A DNA stretch of 6,316 bases from Caryophanales bacterium UBA1424 (lineage in GTDB: Bacteria > Bacillota_I > Bacilli_A > RFN20 > CAG-826), in the NCBI GenBank assembly GCA_002329705.1, contig DCUC01000017.1, positions 29,235 through 35,550 on the forward strand. The letters are read 5' to 3'. The position numbers were made by a program, and so were the translations under genes. Positions 1 to 4,920 of the stretch are shown one piece after another (position 1 is the first letter of the stretch; the number at the start of each line of letters is the position of its first letter). The notes under the pieces are model-generated. The model was given only the letters and a program-made list of their open reading frames with translations, was not told the DNA's origin and did not search any database.

Positions 1-306
1 GATATCAAGCGCGACTATATTCGGCGCGATTTCACCATTAATGCCATTTACATAGATAAGGACTTTAAAATCTATGATTTTGTCGACGGCCTGAAAGATT
101 TAAAAGAAGGAATCATCCGCTTTATCGGAGAACCGGAAAAGCGTGTCATCGAAGATCCTCTGCGCATTTTGCGGGCCGAGCGGTTCGCCAGAAAACTCGG
201 CTTTATCATCGAAGAAAAATCATTGGCGGCCATGAATAAATATCGCCATCTTCTCGCTAAACTTAATCCCGACAAAGTTCGCGAAGAAGAAAACAAAGGA
301 AAGTGA
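1..306 (+). CDS. cca: CCA-adding-type tRNA nucleotidyltransferase, 5'-partial and C-terminally short
   Basis: Only the last 101 residues lie in the window; the start is beyond the left edge. Two hallmarks of class II nucleotidyltransferases are visible: RRDFTINAI near visible residues 9-17, which closes the catalytic head, and EDPLRILRAERFARKLGF near 51-68, the neck motif with the RxxRF helix. Family members add C, C and A to tRNA 3' ends, or poly(A) in related enzymes, in the cytoplasm. The protein ends at LNPDKVREEENKGK, the point where Bacillus-type enzymes continue from the neck into the tRNA-binding body and tail, typically another ~200 residues. No other frame before dnaD restores that region, so the gene is either a true short form or a 3'-deleted remnant. 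The codons look ordinary and contain no internal stop. Bacillus also has cca some distance upstream of dnaD-nth. The family call is firm; specificity and activity are not. Confidence 0.85.
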   Translation, partial: DIKRDYIRRDFTINAIYIDKDFKIYDFVDGLKDLKEGIIRFIGEPEKRVIEDPLRILRAERFARKLGFIIEEKSLAAMNKYRHLLAKLNPDKVREEENKGK

Positions 307-327
307 TGTCATCCGACACGCTTAGCG

Positions 328-336
328 TGCTATGAT
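328..336 (+). promoter_or_regulatory. Candidate extended -10 promoter for dnaD
   Basis: TGC-TATGAT is an extended -10 element (TGn plus a hexamer matching TATAAT at five of six positions). It ends 20 nt before the dnaD ATG. No convincing -35 hexamer sits 16-18 nt upstream, as is common when TGn is present. The short hairpin CACGC-TTA-GCGTG (317-329) overlaps its upstream edge. A start near 343 would give a leader of about 14 nt that includes the AGAGGA ribosome-binding site (347-352). This is inferred from pattern only. Confidence 0.45.
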
Positions 337-356
337 ATTTTTACGTAGAGGATACT

Positions 357-1016
357 ATGGATAATATCTCAATGGAAGCTCTCGACTTCCGCTATCTGCT
401 GATCGAGCATTATAAAAAAATAGGCCTGGACGAGAATGAGTTATCGGTCATTTTAGTCATCGACCATCTCCTCGAGCAGAAAAATAAATTTATCACGGCC
501 GATTTATTAGGCCTTCGCATGACACTTAAAACGGAAGTTATCGATAAGATTTTAGTGCGGCTCATCACACGAGGGCTCCTCGAATACGAAACAACGAACA
601 AAAATATTAAAACTTCACTTAAACCATTGCGCACAAAACTTTACAAAGAGTTTCAACTTGCTTTGGCAAAAGAGCAGGAAACTAATTCGTCCGCTGCTCG
701 TAATGCGACTTTGAAAAATATCTATGAGGTTTTTGAAAAAGAATTAAACCGCACCTTGTCTCCCCTCGAATTCTCAATCATTAATGAATGGGTCAATTTT
801 GGTTATAGCGATGAGATGATCATCAACGCCCTCAAAGAAGCCGTTAGCAAGAATAAGCGTTCGCTGAGATCGATTGATAAAATTCTTTTGCAGTGGCAGA
901 CGCGCGATGACATGGAAAAAGAAGGTTATAGCGCCGTCAGTGAAAAATGGAATAAAGATATCGAACAGACGATAAAAATCGCCAAGACCAAATGGGTCGA
1001 TGACGATGAAAAATAG
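357..1016 (+). CDS. dnaD: DnaD-like replication initiation/restart protein
   Basis: A 219-residue protein with the two-part architecture of DnaD: an N-terminal winged-helix oligomerisation domain (about residues 10-95) and a C-terminal DnaD/DnaB_2 domain (about 118-182). The C-terminal domain shows FEKELNRTLSPLEFSIINEW, then ALKEAVSKNKRSLRSIDKIL and a closing W180. The usual YxxxIxxxW DNA-binding motif appears with Ser172 in place of Tyr. In Bacillus, DnaD remodels DNA and acts with DnaB and DnaI to load the helicase at oriC and at restarting forks. A charged tail of about 37 residues follows the domain. AGAGGA four bases upstream supports the ATG at 357. Its 3' end overlaps nth, the conserved Bacilli partner. 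No frameshift or foreign base usage is evident. Confidence 0.9.
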   Translation: MDNISMEALDFRYLLIEHYKKIGLDENELSVILVIDHLLEQKNKFITADLLGLRMTLKTEVIDKILVRLITRGLLEYETTNKNIKTSLKPLRTKLYKEFQLALAKEQETNSSAARNATLKNIYEVFEKELNRTLSPLEFSIINEWVNFGYSDEMIINALKEAVSKNKRSLRSIDKILLQWQTRDDMEKEGYSAVSEKWNKDIEQTIKIAKTKWVDDDEK

Positions 1017-1644
1017 TGAGAAAATCTTAATTTTCAAGAAATATCTGGATGATAATTTTCCTCATGCCCAATGTGAGTTAATCTATCAAAAAGATTACGA
1101 GCTGGCAATTGCCGTTGTCTTAAGCGCCCAGACGACTGATAAAGCAGTCAATCTCGTCACGCCGATTCTCTTTTCCAAATTTAATAGCCTCGAGAAGCTT
1201 AAAGAGGCCTCCTTAGAAGAAATCGGAGAAGCCATTCGCTCAATCGGTCTCTATCGCAATAAAGCCGTCAGCGTCAAAGGCATTGCCGCGATGTTGGCTG
1301 ATGAATTCGGCGGCAGGGTGCCGGCGGATAGCGCCAGCTTGTTGCGCTTGCCCGGTGTCGGCAACAAAACCCGGAATGTCATTCAAGCCGAACTATTCAA
1401 TATTCCATCGATGGCGGTTGATACACACGTCGAGCGCATCTCGAAAAGACTCGGCTTCGCCAAACAAAAAGACAATCCTGATCAAATTGAGACTAAGCTT
1501 AGAAAACTATTAAAACCCGAGGACTTAGTCAAAACAAATCACCAGATTATCACCTTTGGAAGAGAGATATGCCATGCCCGCAAACCAAAATGCGACAAAT
1601 GCGACTTATACAGTATTTGCAATTATTTTTCAAAAATAAACTGA
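1000..1644 (+). CDS. nth: Endonuclease III (DNA glycosylase/AP lyase)
   Basis: Removes oxidised pyrimidines from DNA and cuts the abasic site in base-excision repair. The 214-residue length is typical. Residues 117-124 form the helix-hairpin-helix LPGVGNKT with the catalytic Lys123, and VDTHVER carries the catalytic Asp141. A C-terminal C-x6-C-x2-C-x5-C cluster (Cys191, 198, 201, 207) matches the [4Fe-4S] loop exactly. The segment FPHAQCEL near the start also matches Bacillus Nth. Two in-frame ATGs (1000 and 1006) are possible; neither has a strong ribosome-binding site. Both overlap the end of dnaD (by 17 or 11 nt), so translation is probably coupled to dnaD. The 3' end overlaps convergent recU by 15 nt. 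All catalytic and cluster residues are present, so the enzyme should be active. Confidence 0.96.
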   Translation: MTMKNSEKILIFKKYLDDNFPHAQCELIYQKDYELAIAVVLSAQTTDKAVNLVTPILFSKFNSLEKLKEASLEEIGEAIRSIGLYRNKAVSVKGIAAMLADEFGGRVPADSASLLRLPGVGNKTRNVIQAELFNIPSMAVDTHVERISKRLGFAKQKDNPDQIETKLRKLLKPEDLVKTNHQIITFGREICHARKPKCDKCDLYSICNYFSKIN

Positions 1645-2211
1645 TTCGACAACTTCGAGATAAAAAAGTCTTGGAATAAAGCCTTTTTTTATTAAATGGC
1701 CGTTCTTTTTAACATCCGGATAAGGAATTGATTTGCGCTTTTCACCGCTAAAAGCCTCGATGACAAAACTCGCATCGAGCAGATAAGTCTCATCTAGGGC
1801 TTCAAACCTGATGATAAAGAATGCAATTCCGCCTTGTTTTATGACTCTTTGCAGATGTAAGATCTGATGGGCAGTAATGTTAGATAATGGAAAAGAGGTA
1901 TGCAATTTAGTGCTTTTTGCTTCAAAATCGAGATACTTTCCGCGGAATACACCATTATAGTCGGTAGTTGACTGTTTTTCGAAATAGGCGTCGGTAATTT
2001 TTGCACCACGGCTGTAATCGACCTTGACGACGTTGATCGGAGTCGGACGTTTAGTGATGACCGCAATGTCTTTATCGATGTAATACTGATTAGAAATGTT
2101 GATGTCTTCCTCAAGATTCATGCCGCGATTTGCACTCGAAAGAGCGCGCGGTCTTTTAATGGCCTTTTCGCGTTTTGGCTGAGGGCTTGAGCCATCCGGA
2201 TATCGAATCAT
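1630..2211 (-). CDS. recU: Holliday junction resolvase RecU
   Basis: A 193-residue RecU, the Bacillota enzyme that cuts four-way junctions in recombination and chromosome segregation, working with RuvAB and RecA. It begins MIRYPDG as Bacillus RecU does and keeps NRGMNLEEDIN (28-38) and ITKRPTPINVV (52-62). The nuclease core is intact: TTDYNG with Asp84, and YLDFEAKSTK with Asp95, Glu97 and Lys99. TSFPLSNITAHQ (105-116) and the PRLFYL tail region also match the family. It lies directly downstream of the exonuclease gene; the junction reads TAATATG, so the upstream stop is one base from this ATG. No Shine-Dalgarno sequence is visible, which suggests translation by reinitiation. In Bacillus, recU is paired with ponA; no ponA is present here. 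Confidence 0.96.
   Translation of the reverse strand: MIRYPDGSSPQPKREKAIKRPRALSSANRGMNLEEDINISNQYYIDKDIAVITKRPTPINVVKVDYSRGAKITDAYFEKQSTTDYNGVFRGKYLDFEAKSTKLHTSFPLSNITAHQILHLQRVIKQGGIAFFIIRFEALDETYLLDASFVIEAFSGEKRKSIPYPDVKKNGHLIKKGFIPRLFYLEVVESVYF
1662..1690 (+). terminator. Weak hairpin plus T-run after nth, inside recU
   Basis: AAAAAAG-T-CTT, a GGAATA loop, then AAG-C-CTTTTTT form a 10-bp stem with one T/C mismatch, followed by one more T. It starts 17 nt past the nth stop codon and could end the dnaD-nth transcript. The stem has only two G-C pairs, so it would be weak. The same bases encode the conserved RecU C-terminal stretch IKKGFIPRLF on the other strand, so the pattern may simply follow from that coding sequence. 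Confidence 0.28.
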
Positions 2212-2212
2212 A

Positions 2213-2938
2213 TTAACTGACGTATTCGCGAATCATGTCTTCGTATTCATCAGGAGTAACCGATTCGCCCTTCGTCAACTTATTAATAAGCTTGGGAAGC
2301 GGTGCGGGGAGCACTTTATTTTTAGCGAGTACTTTTTTATATTCTTGAGCGAGAAGATTGGGGTTAATGTGCATCGCATCATAAAGGCGAGCGAGATTGC
2401 GCGCATCATCAAGAGGATCGTGCTTTGTTCCGTCGAATTCAATGTTGAAGATTTTCAGCGAATTATCCAAAGAGAGGGAATTTCCTTTTTCGTCTTTTAT
2501 ATATTTGCTGATAAAAGCAGCGAGGTCTAAGTAATTCTCTTTGATGAATTTTGCATCATTTTTGTTAGCGTCAAGGTTGTGGCTGACCGACTGGGCGATG
2601 ATGCGCAGATCATGGTTACCAAAAGTAATAAATAGCGATTTGGTGAAAGAGCGGCCGACATATTTCTTAAAATCTTCCATCGCGACGCGATAGGTGACGC
2701 CGTCTTTTTTTAGCATCTCGTTAGTGATGCCCGTCAACTGGACGACGACCTTACCGATATTATTCTTAGCCAAGACAAGACGCTTAAATCCGGGGTAGAG
2801 TTTTCGAATCGTTCCATCCTTGCCTAACACGGCACGGACTGCGCCGATCGCGATCATCTCATGCGAAAACTGCGTTCCTTCTAAATCCAGAAAGACGAGA
2901 TGTTTGCGCCCGCGAATTGCCTTTTTTAACTCGATCAT
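2213..2938 (-). CDS. DEDDh-family 3'-5' exonuclease (KapD/ERI-1-like or DnaQ-like)
   Basis: A 241-residue nuclease of the RNase T/DnaQ fold. The four acidic residues and the His of the DEDDh active site can be placed: FLDLEGT with Asp18 and Glu20, GNHDLR with Asp110, and HDPLDDARNLARLY with His173 and Asp178 (H-x4-D). Such enzymes remove nucleotides from the 3' ends of RNA or DNA using two metal ions. HDPLDDARNLARLY resembles the KapD/ERI-1 branch more than replicative epsilon subunits, but the substrate cannot be read from the sequence. About 50 residues follow the domain and have no recognised motif. It is the first gene of a two-gene unit with recU. The ATG at 2938 has no Shine-Dalgarno sequence and sits 13 nt after a good -10 box, so the message may be almost leaderless. 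Later Met codons would remove Asp18. Confidence 0.85.
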   Translation of the reverse strand: MIELKKAIRGRKHLVFLDLEGTQFSHEMIAIGAVRAVLGKDGTIRKLYPGFKRLVLAKNNIGKVVVQLTGITNEMLKKDGVTYRVAMEDFKKYVGRSFTKSLFITFGNHDLRIIAQSVSHNLDANKNDAKFIKENYLDLAAFISKYIKDEKGNSLSLDNSLKIFNIEFDGTKHDPLDDARNLARLYDAMHINPNLLAQEYKKVLAKNKVLPAPLPKLINKLTKGESVTPDEYEDMIREYVS

Positions 2939-2951
2939 ATAATTCGCAAAT

Positions 2952-2960
2952 AGTATAGCA
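2952..2960 (-). promoter_or_regulatory. Candidate extended -10 promoter for the exonuclease-recU unit
   Basis: Read on the minus strand, TG-C-TATACT is an extended -10 element with a five-of-six hexamer. No good -35 hexamer is seen upstream. Only 13 nt separate it from the start codon, so the transcript leader would be about 6-7 nt and could not hold a normal ribosome-binding site. It is divergent from the gpsB promoter 53 bp away. Confidence 0.45.
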
Positions 2961-3012
2961 CCATGGAGTTCATTAGCATAGGGGAAAAAGGAAGATTTGC
3001 CTCGTAATTCAA

Positions 3013-3041
3013 TTGTAATTGAGCCGTGCCTTTAATATAAT
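3013..3041 (+). promoter_or_regulatory. SigA-type promoter of gpsB
   Basis: TTGTAA (3013-3018), a 17-nt spacer and a perfect TATAAT (3036-3041) make this the clearest housekeeping promoter in the window. Transcription should start near 3048, at the front of the AAGAGGAAG ribosome-binding site. Two perfect inverted repeats lie on it: TCAATT-GT-AATTGA (3009-3022) over the -35 box and TTTAAT-ATA-ATTAAA (3031-3045) over the -10 box. Since no terminator is visible up to cinA, this promoter may also feed rnpB, pgsA and cinA. Confidence 0.75.
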
Positions 3042-3061
3042 TAAAACAAGAGGAAGATATC

Positions 3062-3424
3062 GTGGATTTCAAAGCCAAAATAACATCGAAAACGATCCTG
3101 AACAAACCGTTTTCCAAAAACGTCAAAGGTTATGATGCGCTCGAAGTCGATAAATTCCTCGATCAAGTCGCTCTGGACTATCTCGCTTTTGAAAAAGTGT
3201 TGCTTGAGCGCGATGATTACATCGCCAAGCTCGAGATTCTCATTAAAAAGCATCGCGATCAGACTTCCGCTTTGGAGATTGAAAACGCGAAATATCGCAA
3301 GCGGCTTGAAAATATTAAAGATGAGGGCAAAGTGTCAATTCAGAACGTCGAATACATTCGGCGCATCGCCGCTTTGGAAAAAGAATTGTATCGTTTAGGC
3401 TTTGACCCATCTAAAATTAAATAG
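3062..3424 (+). CDS. gpsB: GpsB, DivIVA-family cell-division/elongation regulator
   Basis: A 120-residue cytoplasmic coiled-coil protein. Residues 8-45 form the DivIVA-type lipid/partner-binding head (ILNKPFSKNVKGYDALEVDKFL falls in this stretch as two adjoining motifs). Heptad-like helix continues to about residue 90. The C-terminal piece IRRIAALEKELY (103-114) matches the GpsB multimerisation domain and separates it from longer DivIVA proteins. In Bacillus and relatives GpsB links penicillin-binding proteins to the growth and division machinery. Tyr24, Asp30 and Asp34 correspond to Tyr25, Asp31 and Asp35 of Bacillus GpsB, the groove that holds the PBP arginine. The start is GTG, fixed by AGGA seven bases upstream and by alignment. 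The stop codon touches the 5' end of rnpB, the same gene order as in Bacillus. Confidence 0.9.
   Translation: MDFKAKITSKTILNKPFSKNVKGYDALEVDKFLDQVALDYLAFEKVLLERDDYIAKLEILIKKHRDQTSALEIENAKYRKRLENIKDEGKVSIQNVEYIRRIAALEKELYRLGFDPSKIK
3412..3417 (+). promoter_or_regulatory. Possible -10 box for rnpB inside the gpsB 3' end
   Basis: TAAAAT matches the -10 consensus at five of six positions and lies in the last codons of gpsB. A start seven bases downstream would fall at 3424-3425, precisely where the RNase P RNA helix P1 begins. The -35 side is poor: TATCGT at 17-nt spacing, or TTGTAT (3386-3391) at a too-long 20 nt. The alternative is processing from the gpsB transcript. Confidence 0.35.
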
Positions 3425-3764
3425 CACCGACCTCGATAACTGCTGGTTATTCCAGAGGAAAGTCCATGCTCGCACTGGCTGTGATGCCAGTAGTGATTGC
3501 GCTAGCGGAAAAAATAACGCTAGGTATGCGGGAGCGCATAACGGCGGGAAAATACCTAAAGCCTCGGCTACGGTGGATTCCCTGAAAGTGCCACAGTGAC
3601 GAAGCTTAGCGGAAACGCTAAGGTGGAACGCGGTAAACCCCACAAGCGAGAAACCCAAAATTGGTAGGGGAAGTGTACCTAGAGAAGCGAATCGCGGTAC
3701 GCATGCACACATAATGCATAGATAAATTGTTATCCTTGACAGAACATGGCTTACAGGGTCGGTA
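3425..3764 (+). ncRNA. rnpB: RNase P RNA, Bacillus (class B) type
   Basis: Catalytic RNA that cuts the 5' leader from pre-tRNAs together with RnpA. Its ends are set by helix P1: ACCGACC (3426-3432) pairs perfectly with GGTCGGT (3757-3763). Diagnostic conserved blocks appear in order: AGAGGAAAGTCCATGCTCGC (3453-3472), GAAAGTGCCACAGTGACGAAG split around 3585-3604, GTGGAACGCGGTAAACCCC (3623-3641), GCGAGAAACCCAAAATTGG (3646-3664) and ACATGGCTTACAG (3744-3756). Hairpins include CTAGCG/CGCTAG (3502-3523), TATGCG-GGAG-CGCATA (3525-3540) and P12 with a GAAA loop (3605-3622). A P15.1-like stem (3673-3702) supports class B. The RNA is about 340 nt against about 400 in Bacillus; helix P19 appears to be missing. 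It sits directly against gpsB and 17 nt before pgsA with no terminator. Exact ends are inferred from P1. Confidence 0.96.
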
Positions 3765-3771
3765 CTCACTT

Positions 3772-3776
3772 AGGAG
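3772..3776 (+). promoter_or_regulatory. Ribosome-binding site deciding the pgsA start
   Basis: AGGAG four bases before the ATG at 3781 fits that start. The same reading frame is open further upstream to a TTG at 3727, but that codon lies inside the RNase P RNA and has no ribosome-binding site. The protein from 3781 begins MNLPTKITISRI, the normal PgsA amino terminus. Confidence 0.8.
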
Positions 3777-3780
3777 AAGT

Positions 3781-4437
3781 ATGAATTTACCAACGAAGAT
3801 TACTATTTCGCGAATCGTAATTGTCGTCGCAATGCTGATTACTCTTTTTATTTTATCTCTGCTTAATATCGGTGTTCCGAACCTTGGTAATACCGGCATT
3901 AATCTGGTCTATTTTATCACCGCGATTGTTTTTATTCTCGCTTCGGCAACCGACTGGCTTGATGGCTTTCTGGCCCGTCGCAACAATCAGATTACCGACT
4001 TAGGAAAGTTTTTAGATCCGATCGCCGATAAGCTGCTGATCGATGGTTTGCTCATCTTTCTTATCGTCGCACCTCATTATGCTCCGAGCACGCTCACTTT
4101 TTCTTTATGGTGTGCGATTATTCTCATCGCTCGCGACCTAATCGTCGATGCCCTGCGCCTAATCGCCGTCACAAAGAATAAAGTCATCGCCGCTAACATC
4201 TTTGGCAAAGCCAAGACCGTACTGCAAATGGTCGCAATCGTCGCTATTTTACTCAACGGGTGGCCTTTTTCCTACTTCGATTCAGGCTTTCCAGAAGGAT
4301 TAAGAGTGGCGGAACTGCTCGTCTACCTAGCGACGGCCGTCTCGCTTCTATCGGGTATTATCTATGTCGTTACGAATCGCCAAGTTTTAAGGGAGGAAAA
4401 TAAAGATGAAAGCTCAAAATCTCGTCGAAATTCTTAA
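3781..4437 (+). CDS. pgsA: CDP-diacylglycerol-glycerol-3-phosphate 3-phosphatidyltransferase
   Basis: An inner-membrane enzyme that makes phosphatidylglycerol phosphate from CDP-diacylglycerol and glycerol 3-phosphate, the committed step to phosphatidylglycerol and cardiolipin. The complete CDP-alcohol phosphotransferase signature D-x2-D-G-x2-A-R-x8-G-x3-D-x3-D is present, with Asp58, Asp61, Gly62, Ala65, Arg66, Gly75, Asp79 and Asp83. Hydrophobic segments lie near residues 10-30, 40-57, 85-98, 107-128, 148-160 and 178-201, followed by a polar, charged tail. At 218 residues it is somewhat longer than Bacillus PgsA, partly through a loop near 31-40. Its last 32 nt overlap the pncC gene in another frame, so the two are probably translated together. 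The order pgsA-cinA-recA is conserved in many Bacilli, which favours PgsA over other family members. Confidence 0.93.
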   Translation: MNLPTKITISRIVIVVAMLITLFILSLLNIGVPNLGNTGINLVYFITAIVFILASATDWLDGFLARRNNQITDLGKFLDPIADKLLIDGLLIFLIVAPHYAPSTLTFSLWCAIILIARDLIVDALRLIAVTKNKVIAANIFGKAKTVLQMVAIVAILLNGWPFSYFDSGFPEGLRVAELLVYLATAVSLLSGIIYVVTNRQVLREENKDESSKSRRNS

Positions 4438-4870
4438 GTCAAAAAACCTCACCATCGGCGCCGTTGAATCGATGACCGGCGGCTTGTTTGCCTCAGCCGT
4501 CACCGACATTCCCGGGGCCAGCGATGTTTTTTGTGGAAGCATCGTCGCTTATACGCCGCAAGTTAAATGTAATCTCGTCAACGTTCGGAAAGAGACGATC
4601 GATCAATTCGGAGTCGTCTCCTGGGAAGTCGCGAGCGAAATGGCATATAATGGTCGCACGCTCTTGAATGTCGACTACTGCATCGCCGTAACCGGCAATG
4701 CCGGACCGACCGCCAGCGATTCAAAAAAAGAAGTTGGGTCCGTCTTTTTGGCAGTAGCCAGCAAAGATAATATATGGGGTGTCCCCCTCAATTTAAGCGG
4801 TTCTCGCACCGAAATTAAAAAGCAGGCAACCGCGCTGATGATCAGCACTCTGGAAACTATTTTAAAATAA
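4406..4870 (+). CDS. pncC: Nicotinamide-nucleotide amidohydrolase PncC (stand-alone CinA C-terminal domain)
   Basis: A 154-residue protein equal to the C-terminal domain of CinA, which converts nicotinamide mononucleotide to nicotinate mononucleotide in NAD recycling. It carries VESMTGGLFAS with the catalytic Ser22, VAYTPQVK with Tyr49 and Lys54, TGNAGP (95-100), and SGSR with Arg134, all at the family positions. Bacillus CinA is about 410 residues because an N-terminal pyrophosphatase/MoCF-like domain precedes this one. Here that domain is absent, as in the short E. coli YgaD/PncC form. GGGAGG (4391-4396) upstream fixes the ATG at 4406. It overlaps pgsA by 32 nt and precedes recA by 50 nt. 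In streptococci cinA and recA are co-induced in competence, but nothing here shows that regulation. Confidence 0.92.
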   Translation: MKAQNLVEILKSKNLTIGAVESMTGGLFASAVTDIPGASDVFCGSIVAYTPQVKCNLVNVRKETIDQFGVVSWEVASEMAYNGRTLLNVDYCIAVTGNAGPTASDSKKEVGSVFLAVASKDNIWGVPLNLSGSRTEIKKQATALMISTLETILK

Positions 4871-4876
4871 TTTAGC

Positions 4877-4905
4877 AACGAATCATGTTTTCGTTCCTAT
4901 ATATC
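4877..4905 (+). promoter_or_regulatory. Inverted repeat and possible promoter upstream of recA
   Basis: AACGAA-TCATGTT-TTCGTT (4877-4895) is a perfect 6-bp inverted repeat in the pncC-recA gap, followed by an AT-rich TATATATC (4898-4905) that could act as a -10 box. No proper -35 hexamer is found, so the repeat would occupy the -35/spacer region, a position suited to an operator. It resembles the Bacillus LexA box (CGAAC-N4-GTTCG) only in part: its half-sites are too far apart. It may also form a small RNA hairpin. Confidence 0.3.
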
Positions 4906-4920
4906 TAGTGAGGATAAAAA

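Noticed and set aside
317..345. CACGC-TTA-GCGTG hairpin plus a downstream T-run as a terminator for the nucleotidyltransferase gene
   Set aside because: The T-run is about 8 nt past the 5-bp stem, too far for an intrinsic terminator. The region is better explained as the dnaD extended -10 promoter.
1..1016. Mycoplasma code (TGA read as Trp), which would extend the nucleotidyltransferase and nth
   Set aside because: Read-through of the TGA at 304 gives only 14 more non-homologous residues, and nth and recU end at TGA in the normal family positions. Tryptophan is encoded by TGG throughout.
1622..1640. AT-only palindrome TTATTTTT-C-AAAAATAA between the nth and recU ends as a bidirectional terminator
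   Set aside because: There are no G-C pairs and only a one-base loop, so no stable RNA hairpin would form. It is partly coding in both genes.
3395..3769. Long open frame on the minus strand (124 codons) opposite rnpB, and a 65-codon plus-strand frame at 3402-3599
   Set aside because: Both lie across the RNase P RNA, whose conserved blocks and P1 pairing explain the sequence. They show no protein motif or ribosome-binding site.
3727..3780. N-terminal extension of PgsA from a TTG at 3727
   Set aside because: The extension would be translated from within the RNase P RNA. AGGAG before 3781 and the typical MNLPTKITISRI start favour 3781.
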